Shown here: one piece after another, positions 1-9,337 of the stretch
Position numbering within the stretch: position 1 is the first letter of the stretch
Layout of the letters: each line of letters begins with the position of its first letter
Source of the DNA: Lachnospiraceae bacterium
GTDB taxonomy: Bacteria; Bacillota; Clostridia; Lachnospirales; Lachnospiraceae
Assembly (NCBI GenBank): GCA_017558145.1
Contig: JAFYWF010000076.1
Location: 18,035 to 82,034, forward strand
Direction of reading: 5' to 3'
Length of the DNA stretch: 64,000 bases
Made by a program: the position numbers and the translations under genes
Notes under the pieces: generated by a model
Database searches by the model: none
Seen by the model: the letters and a program-made list of their open reading frames with translations, nothing else
Told to the model about the DNA's origin: nothing

Positions 1-720
1 GAAGCATTAAGAGCAAGTGGTGTATATGGATATAATGCAGGACAGGGTTCTGAACGTTTATTCAACTCTTATATGGCAGTATTAGATGCAGAAGCTATGG
101 CAAACCCATTAACTCCAGAAGTTATCAATTCAGAAGCTTTTGTTACAGCATTTAAAACAGTAGCTGCTATGGATCAGGCTAATGGTTCTGCTCACTCTAC
201 AAACAATGCTGGAGACTTTGGCGCAGATTTTACAGAAGGTAAATGTGCAACATGGATGAACGGTGTTTGGGCTGCAGGAAGCTTTAATGGTCTTGAAGCA
301 AATATTTTACCAGGTATCTATCCATGCAGTGGTGCAATCGCAGCTACAGGTGGCGGATTAACAATTTCTGCTTCTTTATCTGACGCTCAGAAAGAATTAG
401 CATTAGAATTCTTAAAATACATGACAAGTGACGAAGTACAGACAAGAATTTTCTTAGAAGTAAATGCAAACCCATGTAACCAGGATCTTGACTTAGAAGC
501 TCTTGCAGAAGGCGTTGATAACCCTACAGTTAAATTATTAGCTCAGGCTTGTTCTTTAGCAAACAGTGCAGATTCTATTACAACTAATACAGGTTCTGCT
601 TGGGGTGCAGATGTATACACTGCTATTATTAACAAATTGATTGAATGTTCTGTAGAAGGAACAGATATTGATGCAAAATTAGCAGAATTACAGTCTGAAT
701 TAATCGCTTTAATTGGCTAA
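1..720 (+). CDS. Carbohydrate ABC transporter substrate-binding protein (5' partial)
   Basis: Open from the first base of the window, so the true start, the lipoprotein signal and the N-terminal lobe lie outside; 239 residues are visible. The C-terminal part looks like an extracellular family 1 sugar-binding protein. It has a GKCATWMNGVWAAG stretch near residue 79, where the bound protein presents its Met/Trp-rich hinge, followed by a KELALEFLKYMTSDE helix typical of this family. Two ABC permease genes follow directly, then a dehydrogenase and an alpha-L-fucosidase, so the ligand is probably a fucose-containing oligosaccharide (inference). The ATPase is not encoded here; such importers usually share an MsmX-type ATPase. 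A terminator-like hairpin directly after the stop would favour excess binding protein over permeases. Confidence 0.85.
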   Translation, partial: EALRASGVYGYNAGQGSERLFNSYMAVLDAEAMANPLTPEVINSEAFVTAFKTVAAMDQANGSAHSTNNAGDFGADFTEGKCATWMNGVWAAGSFNGLEANILPGIYPCSGAIAATGGGLTISASLSDAQKELALEFLKYMTSDEVQTRIFLEVNANPCNQDLDLEALAEGVDNPTVKLLAQACSLANSADSITTNTGSAWGADVYTAIINKLIECSVEGTDIDAKLAELQSELIALIG

Positions 721-728
721 TTAGTAAT

Positions 729-766
729 AAAGCCTGTTTTTCTCACAAGAGAAGAACAGGCTTTTT
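729..766 (+). terminator. Hairpin after the binding-protein gene
   Basis: A 16-bp stem with one mismatch (729-744 with 749-764), an ACAA loop and a T tract at 762-766. It sits between the binding protein and the first permease gene. Such a partial terminator is a common way to make more binding protein than permease. Confidence 0.75.
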
Positions 767-818
767 GTTCGATTTTAATTATTTTAGGATATAAAATAAT
801 GAGAGGAAAGGGTATAAG

Positions 819-1730
819 ATGAATAAAAAATCTAATAGAACAATTTTTATGACATTGTTTTTATTGCCTTCCTGTTTATGTTTCCTGATTTTCTATGCTT
901 ATCCTATTTTGCAGATTCTCGTAACATCTTTTTGTAAATGGGATTATACAAATTTGAAAAATCCAACATTCTTCCCAGCGGGAGAATTATTGACTAACTA
1001 TCAATATATTTTGACTCAGTATCCATATTTTTGGGAAGCTTTGCGTAACTCACTTTGCTGGGCACTGGTAGGTGTAGTAATTCAGGTACCATTAACACTG
1101 GTAGTAGCTATTGTAATTTCTAAGGGGTTAAAATTTTCTAAGTTTGCAAGAAACGTATACATTGTACCAAGTGTAATTTCTTCAGCAGCTATGGGTCTTG
1201 TATTCTTACAGTTATACAATGCAAGATATGGTCCTATTCAGCAGATTATTCAAAAATTTAATCCTGAGTTTAAAGATAGTATTTTATTAGTAGAAGGTGC
1301 AAACTTCTGGGCAATCGTATGTGCATATGTATTTTTCTGCGGTACTACAGCTATTATGTTGTTAGGTCAGATTCATGGTATTGCACCAGAATTGTATGAA
1401 GCAGCTAAAATCGATGGAGCTACCGGGTTAAAGAGAGAATTATATGTTACTATTCCATTGGTTAAACCAACAATAAAAACAGTAACAACTATGGCAGCAA
1501 CTTCAGGTTTCTTACTTTACAATGAAGTGTTTTTCTTGACCAATGGTGCAGCTGGAACAAAATCTATCAGTTTTATCATCAGAGAATTAGCAATTACAAG
1601 TAGTAGAACCCAGTATGCCAGAGCAAATACGATTGGTGCAATTCAGATTGTAATCGGTTTAATTTTAGTAGGAGTGATTAATATTATTTTCTCTGAATCA
1701 AAAGTAAGTCAGAAAGGAGGAAAAGCATAA
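819..1730 (+). CDS. Sugar ABC transporter permease, MalF/UgpA type
   Basis: A 303-residue inner-membrane permease of the carbohydrate uptake (CUT1) class. It has about six hydrophobic segments, the first at residues 12-33. The EAA loop that docks on the ATPase reads EAAKIDGATGLKRELYVTIP near residues 194-213. The start is preceded by a GAGAGGAAAGGG ribosome-binding site at 801-812. The stop overlaps the start of the second permease (TAATG), so the two subunits are translationally coupled and should form a heterodimer. The context of a dehydrogenase and a GH29 fucosidase downstream suggests uptake of fucosylated oligosaccharides; the exact substrate cannot be read from the sequence. Confidence 0.92.
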   Translation: MNKKSNRTIFMTLFLLPSCLCFLIFYAYPILQILVTSFCKWDYTNLKNPTFFPAGELLTNYQYILTQYPYFWEALRNSLCWALVGVVIQVPLTLVVAIVISKGLKFSKFARNVYIVPSVISSAAMGLVFLQLYNARYGPIQQIIQKFNPEFKDSILLVEGANFWAIVCAYVFFCGTTAIMLLGQIHGIAPELYEAAKIDGATGLKRELYVTIPLVKPTIKTVTTMAATSGFLLYNEVFFLTNGAAGTKSISFIIRELAITSSRTQYARANTIGAIQIVIGLILVGVINIIFSESKVSQKGGKA

Positions 1731-2587
1731 TGGCAAAAGAAAAAATTAAAGAAAGTAACCCTATGAGCGTGCAAAAAGGGGAAGCAGTCTTTTGTTATAT
1801 TGTAATGGCGATTATTTGTATCATCGCTTTATTCCCAATTATCTGGGTTTTTATTTCCTCATTTAAAGCTGATTTGTTGGCAGAACCAGGATTTACACTT
1901 CCAAGTAAACTTTGCTTTGACGGATATATTAGAGTATTTACGAAACTTGGTATTAGTAAATATTTTGTGAATAGTTTTATTACAGCAACAGGTGGTACTT
2001 TACTTAGTATTACAATGTTATCTATGTCTGCATATATTATTGCAAGATTCAAATTTAAAGGAAAAGGGCTGATTACAGCTTGCTTTATGGCAACTATGTT
2101 CGTTCCTTCTTCAGCATTAACATTCCCTGTTTATAACTTGATCAAAAATATGGGATTATTTGATACGAGAGTAGGTTTGATATTTGTATATGCTTGTAGT
2201 GGTATTGCTGTAAGTTTCATGGTAATTAGAAACTATTTTGCTACAATTCCAGTTGAATTAGAAGAAGCAGCAAGAATTGATGGATGTACTTATTTCCAGA
2301 CATTTGTAAAAATTATGCTTCCTATTGCAAGACCAGGTATCTTTACTGCTGCAGTATTGGCATGGTTAAATCTGTGGAATGAATTCTATTGGGCTTCCTT
2401 ACTTATGATTGACAGAAGTAAGATGACAGTACCGGCAATTCTTTCTCAGTTTACTACAAGTTTTGGAACAGATTATAATGGTTTGCTTTCTGCAGTTGTT
2501 GTAACTATTATACCACCAGTATTGTTATTTACTTTTGCTAGTAAATACTTTATTGAAGCATTATCTGGTGGTGCGGTAAAAGGTTAA
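1730..2587 (+). CDS. Sugar ABC transporter permease, MalG/UgpE type
   Basis: The second membrane subunit of the same importer (285 residues). It has hydrophobic segments from about residue 20 and the conserved EAA loop EAARIDGCTYFQTFVKIMLP near residues 179-198. The ribosome-binding site AGGAGG lies inside the end of the first permease gene, and its ATG shares one base with that gene's stop. The C-terminal SGGAVKG is typical of the MalG group. It pairs with the upstream permease and needs an ATPase encoded elsewhere. Only 9 bases separate it from the downstream dehydrogenase, so transport and catabolism are one operon. Confidence 0.92.
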   Translation: MAKEKIKESNPMSVQKGEAVFCYIVMAIICIIALFPIIWVFISSFKADLLAEPGFTLPSKLCFDGYIRVFTKLGISKYFVNSFITATGGTLLSITMLSMSAYIIARFKFKGKGLITACFMATMFVPSSALTFPVYNLIKNMGLFDTRVGLIFVYACSGIAVSFMVIRNYFATIPVELEEAARIDGCTYFQTFVKIMLPIARPGIFTAAVLAWLNLWNEFYWASLLMIDRSKMTVPAILSQFTTSFGTDYNGLLSAVVVTIIPPVLLFTFASKYFIEALSGGAVKG

Positions 2588-2596
2588 GGAGGCAAT

Positions 2597-3853
2597 ATGA
2601 AAAAAAAATCAAAAAAAGTAACCGCTATTCTTTTAGGTGCGGGACACAGAGGTGCAGATGCATATGCTTCCTATGCATTACAGTATCCAGAAGAATTAAC
2701 TTTTGTGGGAGTAGCTGAACCTAGAAAAGAACGCCGTGAGGAATTTCAGAAAGCCCACAATATAGAAGATAAATATGCAGTGGAAAGCTGGGAAGAATTG
2801 TTAGCGTTTCCTAAATTAGCAGATTTAGTATTGATTTGTACACAAGACCATATGCATATGGAACCAATGGCAAAAGCTATGGAACTTGGATATGATATCT
2901 TAGTGGAAAAACCTATTAGTCCAGTAAAAGAAGAATTAGTTGATTTGAAAGAAAAAACGGAAAAGTATGAAGGAATGATTAGCGTATGTCACGTTCTTCG
3001 TTATTCTCCATTCTTCCGTAAAATCAAAGAAATTATTGATGCAGGAACTATTGGTGAATTGATGAATATCCAGCATATGGAAAGTATTGGTTTTTGGCAT
3101 ATGGCACATAGTTTTGTAAGAGGTAACTGGAGAAACACAGAAGAAAGTTCTCCAATCTGTCTTGCTAAAACATGTCATGACTTTGATATTTTATTATGGC
3201 TTACTGGAAAGAAATGCTTACGTGTATCTAGTTTTGGTAGCTTAAAGCTTTTCCGTGAAGAAATGGCTCCAGTCGGTGCACCAAAAAGATGTACAGATGG
3301 ATGTCCTCACAGAAGTACATGTCCTTTCTTTGCTCCTAAGTTTTATTTAGAACATCCAAAAGCTATTGTAGATGGTTTCAGAAAAGTAGTTACTATGGAT
3401 GAAACTACAGAAGGCTTAATGGAAGCATTAAAAACAGGACCATATGGAAGATGTGTATATGCTTGTGATAATGATGTATGTGATCATCAGGTTGTAAATA
3501 TGGAAATGGAAGGTGGACTTACAATTAGCTTTACCTTAAGTGCATTTACAAATGAATGTGAAAGAATCATTACATTACAGGGTAGCCGTGGAGAAATTAA
3601 AGGATGGATGGAAGAAGATAAGATTGTTGTTACAGACTTTGTAACAGGTAATCAGACTGTTCATAAATTAAATACTCCAAAAGTAGGACATAGTGGTAGT
3701 GATGCTTCTATGATGCAAGAATTAGTTTCCTTAATTGCAACAGGACGTCAGAAAGAAAACGTAAGTAATGCTACACAGGCAATTGATAGTCATTTGATTG
3801 CATTTGCAGCAGAAGAAAGTCGTTTAGCAAATGGAAAAGTAATTGAATTATAA
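2597..3853 (+). CDS. Gfo/Idh/MocA family NAD(P)-dependent oxidoreductase
   Basis: A 418-residue cytoplasmic sugar dehydrogenase. The N-terminal Rossmann domain begins AILLGAGHRG (about residues 9-18), and the family motif EKP, carrying the catalytic lysine, is at about residues 104-106. The C-terminal domain carries a cysteine-rich insertion (CTDGCPHRSTCPF and RCVYACDNDVCDH, about residues 233-300) which is characteristic of one subgroup and may bind a metal or form a structural element. It lies between the importer and the fucosidase with a clear GGAGG site, so it probably oxidises a sugar or glycoside released from the imported oligosaccharide. Substrate and product are not predictable. Confidence 0.88.
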   Translation: MKKKSKKVTAILLGAGHRGADAYASYALQYPEELTFVGVAEPRKERREEFQKAHNIEDKYAVESWEELLAFPKLADLVLICTQDHMHMEPMAKAMELGYDILVEKPISPVKEELVDLKEKTEKYEGMISVCHVLRYSPFFRKIKEIIDAGTIGELMNIQHMESIGFWHMAHSFVRGNWRNTEESSPICLAKTCHDFDILLWLTGKKCLRVSSFGSLKLFREEMAPVGAPKRCTDGCPHRSTCPFFAPKFYLEHPKAIVDGFRKVVTMDETTEGLMEALKTGPYGRCVYACDNDVCDHQVVNMEMEGGLTISFTLSAFTNECERIITLQGSRGEIKGWMEEDKIVVTDFVTGNQTVHKLNTPKVGHSGSDASMMQELVSLIATGRQKENVSNATQAIDSHLIAFAAEESRLANGKVIEL

Positions 3854-3875
3854 TACTGAAAATAGAGGAAATAAT

Positions 3876-5186
3876 ATGTCAAGAATGGATGAAATTAGAA
3901 ATAGAACAAAGTGGTGGCAGAATGACCGCTTTGGTATGTTTATCCACTGGGGATTGTATTCTATACCTGCTTGTGGAGAGTGGATGATGTCAGAAAAAGA
4001 AATGACAGTTGAAGAATACAAAAAGTACTTTGATTTGTTTGACCCTGTTGATTACGATCCTAAAAAGTGGGTAAAAGCAGCGAAAAGAGCAGGCATGAAA
4101 TACATGGTGCTTACTGCAAAACATCATGATGGTTTCTGTTTGTTTGATTCTGCTTATACAGATTATAAATCTACCAACACAAAAGCTGGAAGAGATTTAG
4201 TGAGAGAGTTTGTAGATGCTTGTAGAGAAGAAGAAATTAAAGTTGGTCTTTATTTCTCCATTATCGACTGGTCACATCCAGATTTTCCAAAGTATGGTGA
4301 TAAACAGCATCCAATGCGTAATAATGAAGCTTATAAAGATGAAAAGATTGATTTTGATAATTATCTTGAGTACATGCATAATCAGGTAAAAGAAATTGTT
4401 ACTGGTTATGGAAAGTTAGATTTATTATGGTTTGACTTCTCTTATGATGATATGGTAGGAGAAAAATGGAAAGCCACTGAATTAATTACTATGGTTAGAA
4501 AGTATCAGCCAGATGTTATTATTGATAACCGTTTGGAAGGTGCAGGAGATAATCATGGTAGCTTAATTAGTGGAGAACCAACTATTTATAGTGGTGATTT
4601 TGTAAGTCCAGAACAGATTATTCCACCTGAAGGAGTTGTAGATGTTCATGGAAACCCAGTACCTTGGGAATTATGTGCTACTATGAATAACCACTGGTGC
4701 TATTGCAATTTCGACCATGAATACAAAACATCTAAGATGTTGATTCGTAAATTGGTTGAATGTGTAAGTAAAGGTGGAAACTTCCTTTTGAATGTAGGAC
4801 CTGACGCAAAAGGAAATATGCCAAAAGAAAGTTTGGCTATCTTAGAAGAAATTGGACAGTGGATGGATAAGAACTCTGAAAGTATTTATGGATGTGGAAT
4901 CTGTGAACTTCCAAAGCCAGAATGGGGTAGATATACTCAAAAAGGCGATATTATCTACGCTCATGTATTTGAAACTCCATTAGGAGCACTTCCATTAACT
5001 GGAATTGGTCCAGATCGTTTGGATAAAGTTTACTATGTTTCTGATGGTACTGAAATGAACCGTGGAGAAGCATGGAATACAGTTCTTTTCACAGATGCAG
5101 CATTTGTATCATTTGGGGATAACCCAGTATTTACATATGGTTTACCTGATGATAAAGATACTGTTTTAAAAGTAGTATTAAAATAA
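3876..5186 (+). CDS. Alpha-L-fucosidase, glycoside hydrolase family 29
   Basis: Hydrolyses terminal alpha-L-fucose from oligosaccharides. The 436-residue protein has the GH29 hallmarks DRFGMFIHWGLYS near the N-terminus, AKHHDGFCLFDS, and LLWFDF, in which Asp187 fits the nucleophile position of the family. The ATG at 3876 has AGAGGAA at 3864-3870; an in-frame upstream ATG at 3843 lies inside the preceding gene with no ribosome-binding site. There is no signal peptide, so the enzyme should act in the cytoplasm after uptake by the ABC importer upstream. It is the last gene of the operon and a terminator follows. Confidence 0.92.
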   Translation: MSRMDEIRNRTKWWQNDRFGMFIHWGLYSIPACGEWMMSEKEMTVEEYKKYFDLFDPVDYDPKKWVKAAKRAGMKYMVLTAKHHDGFCLFDSAYTDYKSTNTKAGRDLVREFVDACREEEIKVGLYFSIIDWSHPDFPKYGDKQHPMRNNEAYKDEKIDFDNYLEYMHNQVKEIVTGYGKLDLLWFDFSYDDMVGEKWKATELITMVRKYQPDVIIDNRLEGAGDNHGSLISGEPTIYSGDFVSPEQIIPPEGVVDVHGNPVPWELCATMNNHWCYCNFDHEYKTSKMLIRKLVECVSKGGNFLLNVGPDAKGNMPKESLAILEEIGQWMDKNSESIYGCGICELPKPEWGRYTQKGDIIYAHVFETPLGALPLTGIGPDRLDKVYYVSDGTEMNRGEAWNTVLFTDAAFVSFGDNPVFTYGLPDDKDTVLKVVLK

Positions 5187-5215
5187 GTTTTTGTTCTACC
5201 TTTATATTATATAGC

Positions 5216-5263
5216 GGGAACAGTCACATTTACGGGGAAGGGGTGTGGCTGTTTCTGTTTTTT
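5216..5263 (+). terminator. Rho-independent terminator of the fucosidase operon
   Basis: An 11-bp stem with one bulge (about 5218-5228 with 5244-5255) and a loop of about 15 bases, followed by TGTTTTTTAT. It ends the transporter-fucosidase operon. Confidence 0.75.
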
Positions 5264-5305
5264 ATAGGTAAATTATTTTAAAATTAATAATTTTGAGGAT
5301 GAAAT

Positions 5306-6058
5306 ATGACAGTAAATGAATTTTGGAATGGAATTAATTTACAAGAAAAGCAAAAAGAAGCTGTATTAAAAAAGAATTTTGCTAAAGATGAATGTAATCA
5401 TTTATGTGATTTATATAAGGAAAATCATAATCGTTTTTTTGAACAAATCTTGAATAAGGAAGATAATGAACTTTGGTTTTTATGGTTGTATAGTCAAATG
5501 GCATGCAAGGTTTATGATTTGTATATAGAGGCAAATATTTCAGATAAAGTTTTTTGGGACACTTTTATAGATATTCGTTTGTGGTGCGAGAATGCTGAAA
5601 AAGAGTATGGTGTTCTTGGAATAAAAGAATATGAATGGTTTTATAGACATATTGATATGGTATTATTTCGTTTTGGCAGATTGCAATTTGAAGATACTGG
5701 AACGGAAATTAATATTCATATTCCACAAGGAGCTCCACTAATATGGGAAGACTGCGAGAAGTCGATAAAAATGGCAAGGGATTATTGGGGGAATGATAAA
5801 ACTTTTGTTTGCCATTCTTGGCTTTTATATCCAGGATTAGAAGAGCTATTAGACGAAAATTCCAATATTAAACAATTTAGAAAAAGATTTCATGTTATTA
5901 AAACAGATTATAATGAAAGAGAAGCAGAATGGCGTATTTTTGGTGAGGTTAAGAAAAATGTAACTGAATATCCAGAAAATACTATGTTGCAAAAAAAGGT
6001 AAAAAATTATTTGCTTAATGGAAAGTGTTTAGGAAATGGCTATGCCATATTAAAGTAG
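5306..6058 (+). CDS. GNAT-like acyltransferase-domain protein (NAT_N/GNAT_C type)
   Basis: A 250-residue soluble protein. I recognise the layout of a Firmicutes family annotated as acyltransferase domain-containing, with an N-terminal helical region and a GNAT-like C-terminal domain. The C-terminal half has the family-like stretch INIHIPQGAPL followed by a cysteine-containing helix, then CHSWLLYPGLEELL and SNIKQFRKRFHV. The donor and acceptor are unknown. The gene is a single transcription unit: the fucosidase terminator lies upstream and a chemoreceptor gene downstream. Ribosome-binding site TTGAGGATGAA lies just before the ATG. The catalytic function is inferred from fold resemblance only. 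Confidence 0.65.
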   Translation: MTVNEFWNGINLQEKQKEAVLKKNFAKDECNHLCDLYKENHNRFFEQILNKEDNELWFLWLYSQMACKVYDLYIEANISDKVFWDTFIDIRLWCENAEKEYGVLGIKEYEWFYRHIDMVLFRFGRLQFEDTGTEINIHIPQGAPLIWEDCEKSIKMARDYWGNDKTFVCHSWLLYPGLEELLDENSNIKQFRKRFHVIKTDYNEREAEWRIFGEVKKNVTEYPENTMLQKKVKNYLLNGKCLGNGYAILK

Positions 6059-6173
6059 AAAAGAAAAAATATAATTTAATGCATATAATAGTGAAAGATG
6101 TAAATATAATGCAATGTAATATTAAAGATAATATTGTAAAATAAAGTAAATATGCAAAAGAGAGGGTATTTCA

Positions 6174-7880
6174 ATGAAAAAATTGACGAGGTACATGAAA
6201 GATAAATCTGTTAAGTTGAAACTAGATTTTTTGGTTAAAGTAAGTACTTGTTTATTATTTTTACTTGGTCTAGGTGCTTTGTTTGGAGCTTGGCAGTTGA
6301 ATCAGGAAACAAAAGAGTTGAATGAAAGATGGATTAATGCGAATAATATGATAGCAGATTTGGATAATTTAACAGCTTCTGTTAGATTAGAACAATATGC
6401 TCATGTTCTTTCAGATTCTAGAATAGAATTTGAGATACATGAAAATTCCATCAATAAATTAGTGGAAGAAATAGAGGGGTTAATTTCAGAATATGGTTCT
6501 TTAGTATCTAATGAAGAAGAAAGACAATATTATGATATGGCTTGTAGTGCATGGGATAATTATATGCAAGTAACAGGTGATGAGTTTATTTCATTAAGTC
6601 GTACTTTAAAAGTAGATGAAGCAAACGCTATAATGCTTGGAAAAGGGCTTGACTCTTTTACAGAATTTCAGGAACAGTTTGATCTTTTAGTAGAGTACAA
6701 TCGTGTAGGAGCCCAAAAAGCTGGTGAACTTGCAAATGTGGTTTTTTATGTGGTATGTATTTTAGTAGCTTTTTTAGTGGTAATAGCAACCGTAATTTCT
6801 AAAAATGTTGCAAAAACAATTATTAAAAGTATTACAAAACCTGTAGATGAATTAAAACATGCAGCAGCAGAAATGACTCAGGGAAGATTAAATGCAGAAA
6901 TCGATTACGAATCTAAAGATGAATTAGGTTCTCTTGCTGATTCCATTCGTGAAGTACAAGTTACATTGGGAGAATATGTTAAAGAAATATCAGAAACATT
7001 GGAAGTAATTGCCGGTGGAGATTTAACTAAAGATTTTAATCTTATTACAGAGTTTAAGGGAGAGTTTTACACTATCAAAACCTCTTTTGTTCAAATTTTG
7101 AAAGAATTTAATAATTCACTTGAAAAAATTAAAGAAGGTATCATGGATGTAGATCATAGTTCAGAAGAAATAGCTAGTGCTGCACAAGAACTTGCTACTG
7201 GAACTGGAGAACAAGCGAGTGCAGTAGAAGAATTAACAGCAACAATTGCATCAGTTAATCACATGGCTATAGAATCTGCAAAAGCAGCTAGTGAAGCAGC
7301 TCAAAAAGCTGCAGAATCTGTAAAAGATGCAGAAAGTGAAAGAATGCATATGGAAGAACTTCAAGATGAAATGATTCGCATTAAAGAGATATCCGGTGAA
7401 ATAGAAAAAATTGTTACAAGTATTGAAGAAATTGCATCACAGACAAGTCTTCTTTCTTTAAATGCGTCGATAGAAGCTGCAAGGGCAGGAGAAGCAGGAA
7501 GAGGTTTTGCAGTAGTAGCAGACCAGATAGGGAAATTAGCAACAGATTCTGCGCAAGCTGTAGTAAATACAAAAGAATTGATTGCTAAGACAGTTGAAGC
7601 GGTAGATAAAGGTAGTGGCATGACAGAAACAGCAGCAGAAGGGTTCAGAAGAATTATTGGAGAGTTGGAAGGTTTTGCACAAATGGCTTATAGTGTAAGT
7701 GAGTCAGCTACTGCACAGGCAGGTGCTTTAGGACAAGTTGAAGATGGAATTGAACAAATTTCTGAAGTAACACGACAGAATGCGGCATCTAGTGAGGAGT
7801 GTTCTGCAATTAGTGAGGAATTAGCAGAAAAAGCTAGTAGAATGGCAAATCAAATTCAGAATTTTAAATTACATCAGTAA
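6174..7880 (+). CDS. Methyl-accepting chemotaxis protein
   Basis: A 568-residue transmembrane chemoreceptor. TM1 is at about residues 19-40, followed by an extracytoplasmic four-helix-like sensor of about 145 residues and TM2 at about 185-207. A HAMP domain containing [20 protein letters not shown] comes next, followed by a second HAMP-like segment ([10 protein letters not shown]). The long cytoplasmic coiled coil has the highly conserved hairpin tip [20 protein letters not shown]. The tip binds CheA/CheW. The ligand is unknown. No other chemotaxis or flagellar gene is adjacent, so it signals to a system encoded elsewhere. Ribosome-binding site GAGAGGG lies upstream. The family assignment is very secure. 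Confidence 0.95.
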   Translation: MKKLTRYMKDKSVKLKLDFLVKVSTCLLFLLGLGALFGAWQLNQETKELNERWINANNMIADLDNLTASVRLEQYAHVLSDSRIEFEIHENSINKLVEEIEGLISEYGSLVSNEEERQYYDMACSAWDNYMQVTGDEFISLSRTLKVDEANAIMLGKGLDSFTEFQEQFDLLVEYNRVGAQKAGELANVVFYVVCILVAFLVVIATVISKNVAKTIIKSITKPVDELKHAAAEMTQGRLNAEIDYESKDELGSLADSIREVQVTLGEYVKEISETLEVIAGGDLTKDFNLITEFKGEFYTIKTSFVQILKEFNNSLEKIKEGIMDVDHSSEEIASAAQELATGTGEQASAVEELTATIASVNHMAIESAKAASEAAQKAAESVKDAESERMHMEELQDEMIRIKEISGEIEKIVTSIEEIASQTSLLSLNASIEAARAGEAGRGFAVVADQIGKLATDSAQAVVNTKELIAKTVEAVDKGSGMTETAAEGFRRIIGELEGFAQMAYSVSESATAQAGALGQVEDGIEQISEVTRQNAASSEECSAISEELAEKASRMANQIQNFKLHQ

Positions 7881-8192
7881 TCAAAAATATCTTCTTAGAA
7901 TTAAATAATAATGTTAAGGAGATAGATTGGTATTGATGGATAGATTTTCCTTTTTGATAATTTCCTATAAATGATATCTTTATTCCTTTCGAAAATATGT
8001 ATAGTAGAGTTTTATATTTTTAGAAATTAAAAAAGGGAAAAAAGAAGCACTTGCTATTTGGCAAGTGCTTCAAACTGTATACAAAGTGAATAGAAAATGT
8101 AACCTCTGTGAATGTTTATTACATATGCAGAGGTTATTTTAATAATAACTTTGTCTATACTCTGAAAGTTTGTATCAGGATATTATGTGGTA
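7881..8192. other. 312-base gene-free stretch with nested inverted repeats
   Basis: No coding signal is visible. It holds the minus-strand terminator at 8038-8072. It also holds a nested imperfect palindrome: 8072-8088 pairs with 8148-8172, and an inner 8-bp stem joins 8101-8108 to 8128-8135. The inner stem is followed by ATTTT and may act as a weak plus-strand terminator for the chemoreceptor gene. Confidence 0.5.
8038..8072 (-). terminator. Terminator for the RmlD-like gene
   Basis: Perfect 11-bp stem (8045-8055 with 8062-8072) with a 6-base loop. Read on the minus strand it is followed by TTTTTTCCCTTTTTT, which fits a rho-independent terminator for the gene ending at 8193. Confidence 0.75.
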
Positions 8193-8981
8193 TTACTTAA
8201 GAATTTTATAATCTTTAGCACAACATATTAGTCCTTCCAATGTATTACTGAAATGAATGCCGTATTTGTGAGCTTTTTCACAATTCATCCATAAATTATG
8301 CCTTGGTGGACAATCAAGCACATCAATTTCTTTCTTAATAATTGATAGGAATTGCTTGGTGATTTCATACATAGAGTCTGTTGTTTCACTTCCAAAATTA
8401 TAGACGCCACCGGGTAAAGAGATAGTGTTTTCCATATTTTCAGCAACTTCTTTTAAATAAGTAACCCCTCTATACATAGAAGAGCTAAAAGAAATAGAGT
8501 CTTTAGCATTTAATAAATTAATGAAATAATTACCTTTATTAGAATACATATCATACATCCATTCTGCACGTAGCATTATGGCAGATGGAAGAATATCTAA
8601 TACTCTTTGTTCCATTTCTAATTTGTGTTTCCCATAAATATTAGCTGGATTTGCCATATTTTCTGAATAAGGTCCATTTTCTGAGGTTCCATTATATACC
8701 TGATCTGAACTAAAACAAATCAATTTACGGTTTTGACAAGACTCTGCTAGGTATTGAGGAATAAGAACATTTGCATGATAGGAAGCTTCTGGATTATTTT
8801 CGCAAACTCCAGTATCAGCAATTGCTGCAGTATGAATAATTACATCTGCATTACTTTCTTCAATTATTTGTTTAATTTGTTCTTTTGTAGCATTATGTAG
8901 AGATGGTGCAGCTACAGAACCTTCTAAAGAATTTAGTAGTTTATTTCCAACAAATCCAGTTGCTCCGGTTATTAATATCAT
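8193..8981 (-). CDS. RmlD-like NAD(P)-dependent sugar-nucleotide reductase
   Basis: A 262-residue extended short-chain dehydrogenase. The glycine-rich nucleotide motif TGATGFVG is at the N-terminus, and the catalytic Tyr-x-x-x-Lys appears as YGKHK in the middle. The domain order resembles dTDP-4-dehydrorhamnose reductase (RmlD substrate-binding family). No other rhamnose-synthesis gene is nearby and the protein is a little shorter than RmlD, so the substrate is uncertain. It is transcribed alone on the minus strand, with GGAGC before the ATG and its own terminator. Confidence 0.8.
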   Translation of the reverse strand: MILITGATGFVGNKLLNSLEGSVAAPSLHNATKEQIKQIIEESNADVIIHTAAIADTGVCENNPEASYHANVLIPQYLAESCQNRKLICFSSDQVYNGTSENGPYSENMANPANIYGKHKLEMEQRVLDILPSAIMLRAEWMYDMYSNKGNYFINLLNAKDSISFSSSMYRGVTYLKEVAENMENTISLPGGVYNFGSETTDSMYEITKQFLSIIKKEIDVLDCPPRHNLWMNCEKAHKYGIHFSNTLEGLICCAKDYKILK

Positions 8982-9143
8982 AATTGCTCCTAAAACATTT
9001 AAAATATTTTCTGTGTATATGTATCATTATAACATTTTATTATTAACTAAGATAAAGAAAAGATAGAAATAAATGAGAATCGTATTTGTAAGTAAATCAT
9101 CTATATATTCTTGAGGTAGAATATAGGAAATGGGGTGATTATA

Positions 9144-9242
9144 TTGTCAAAACGAAAGCTATTTGATGTACTTGTAGCAGTTGTTACAGCAATTCTGGTA
9201 GTAGCTGACAAGGTAACTGACAAGGATAAAGAAATTGAATAA
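9144..9242 (+). CDS. Very small hypothetical protein at the edge of a mobile-element remnant
   Basis: A 32-residue ORF starting with TTG behind GGGGTGAT (9132-9139) and ending just before a strong terminator. The translation begins MSKRKLFDVLVAVV and has a hydrophobic helix (about residues 8-21), then a charged tail rich in Lys/Asp. It could be a small membrane peptide. I do not recognise a family. Support is the good ribosome-binding site plus the terminator that follows directly. Confidence 0.45.
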   Translation: MSKRKLFDVLVAVVTAILVVADKVTDKDKEIE

Positions 9243-9254
9243 AGGTTAAAGAAG

Positions 9255-9284
9255 AAGGGCTTCCCATGATGGGAGGTCCTTTTT
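9255..9284 (+). terminator. Terminator after the small ORF
   Basis: 12-bp stem including G-T pairs (9255-9266 with 9270-9281), a TGA loop and a short T run. It separates the small ORF from the DUF932 gene. Confidence 0.65.
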
Positions 9285-9337
9285 CACATTCTTAGGTAAC
9301 TATTAATTTATATAAACAAGAAAAGGAGAATTTAAAA

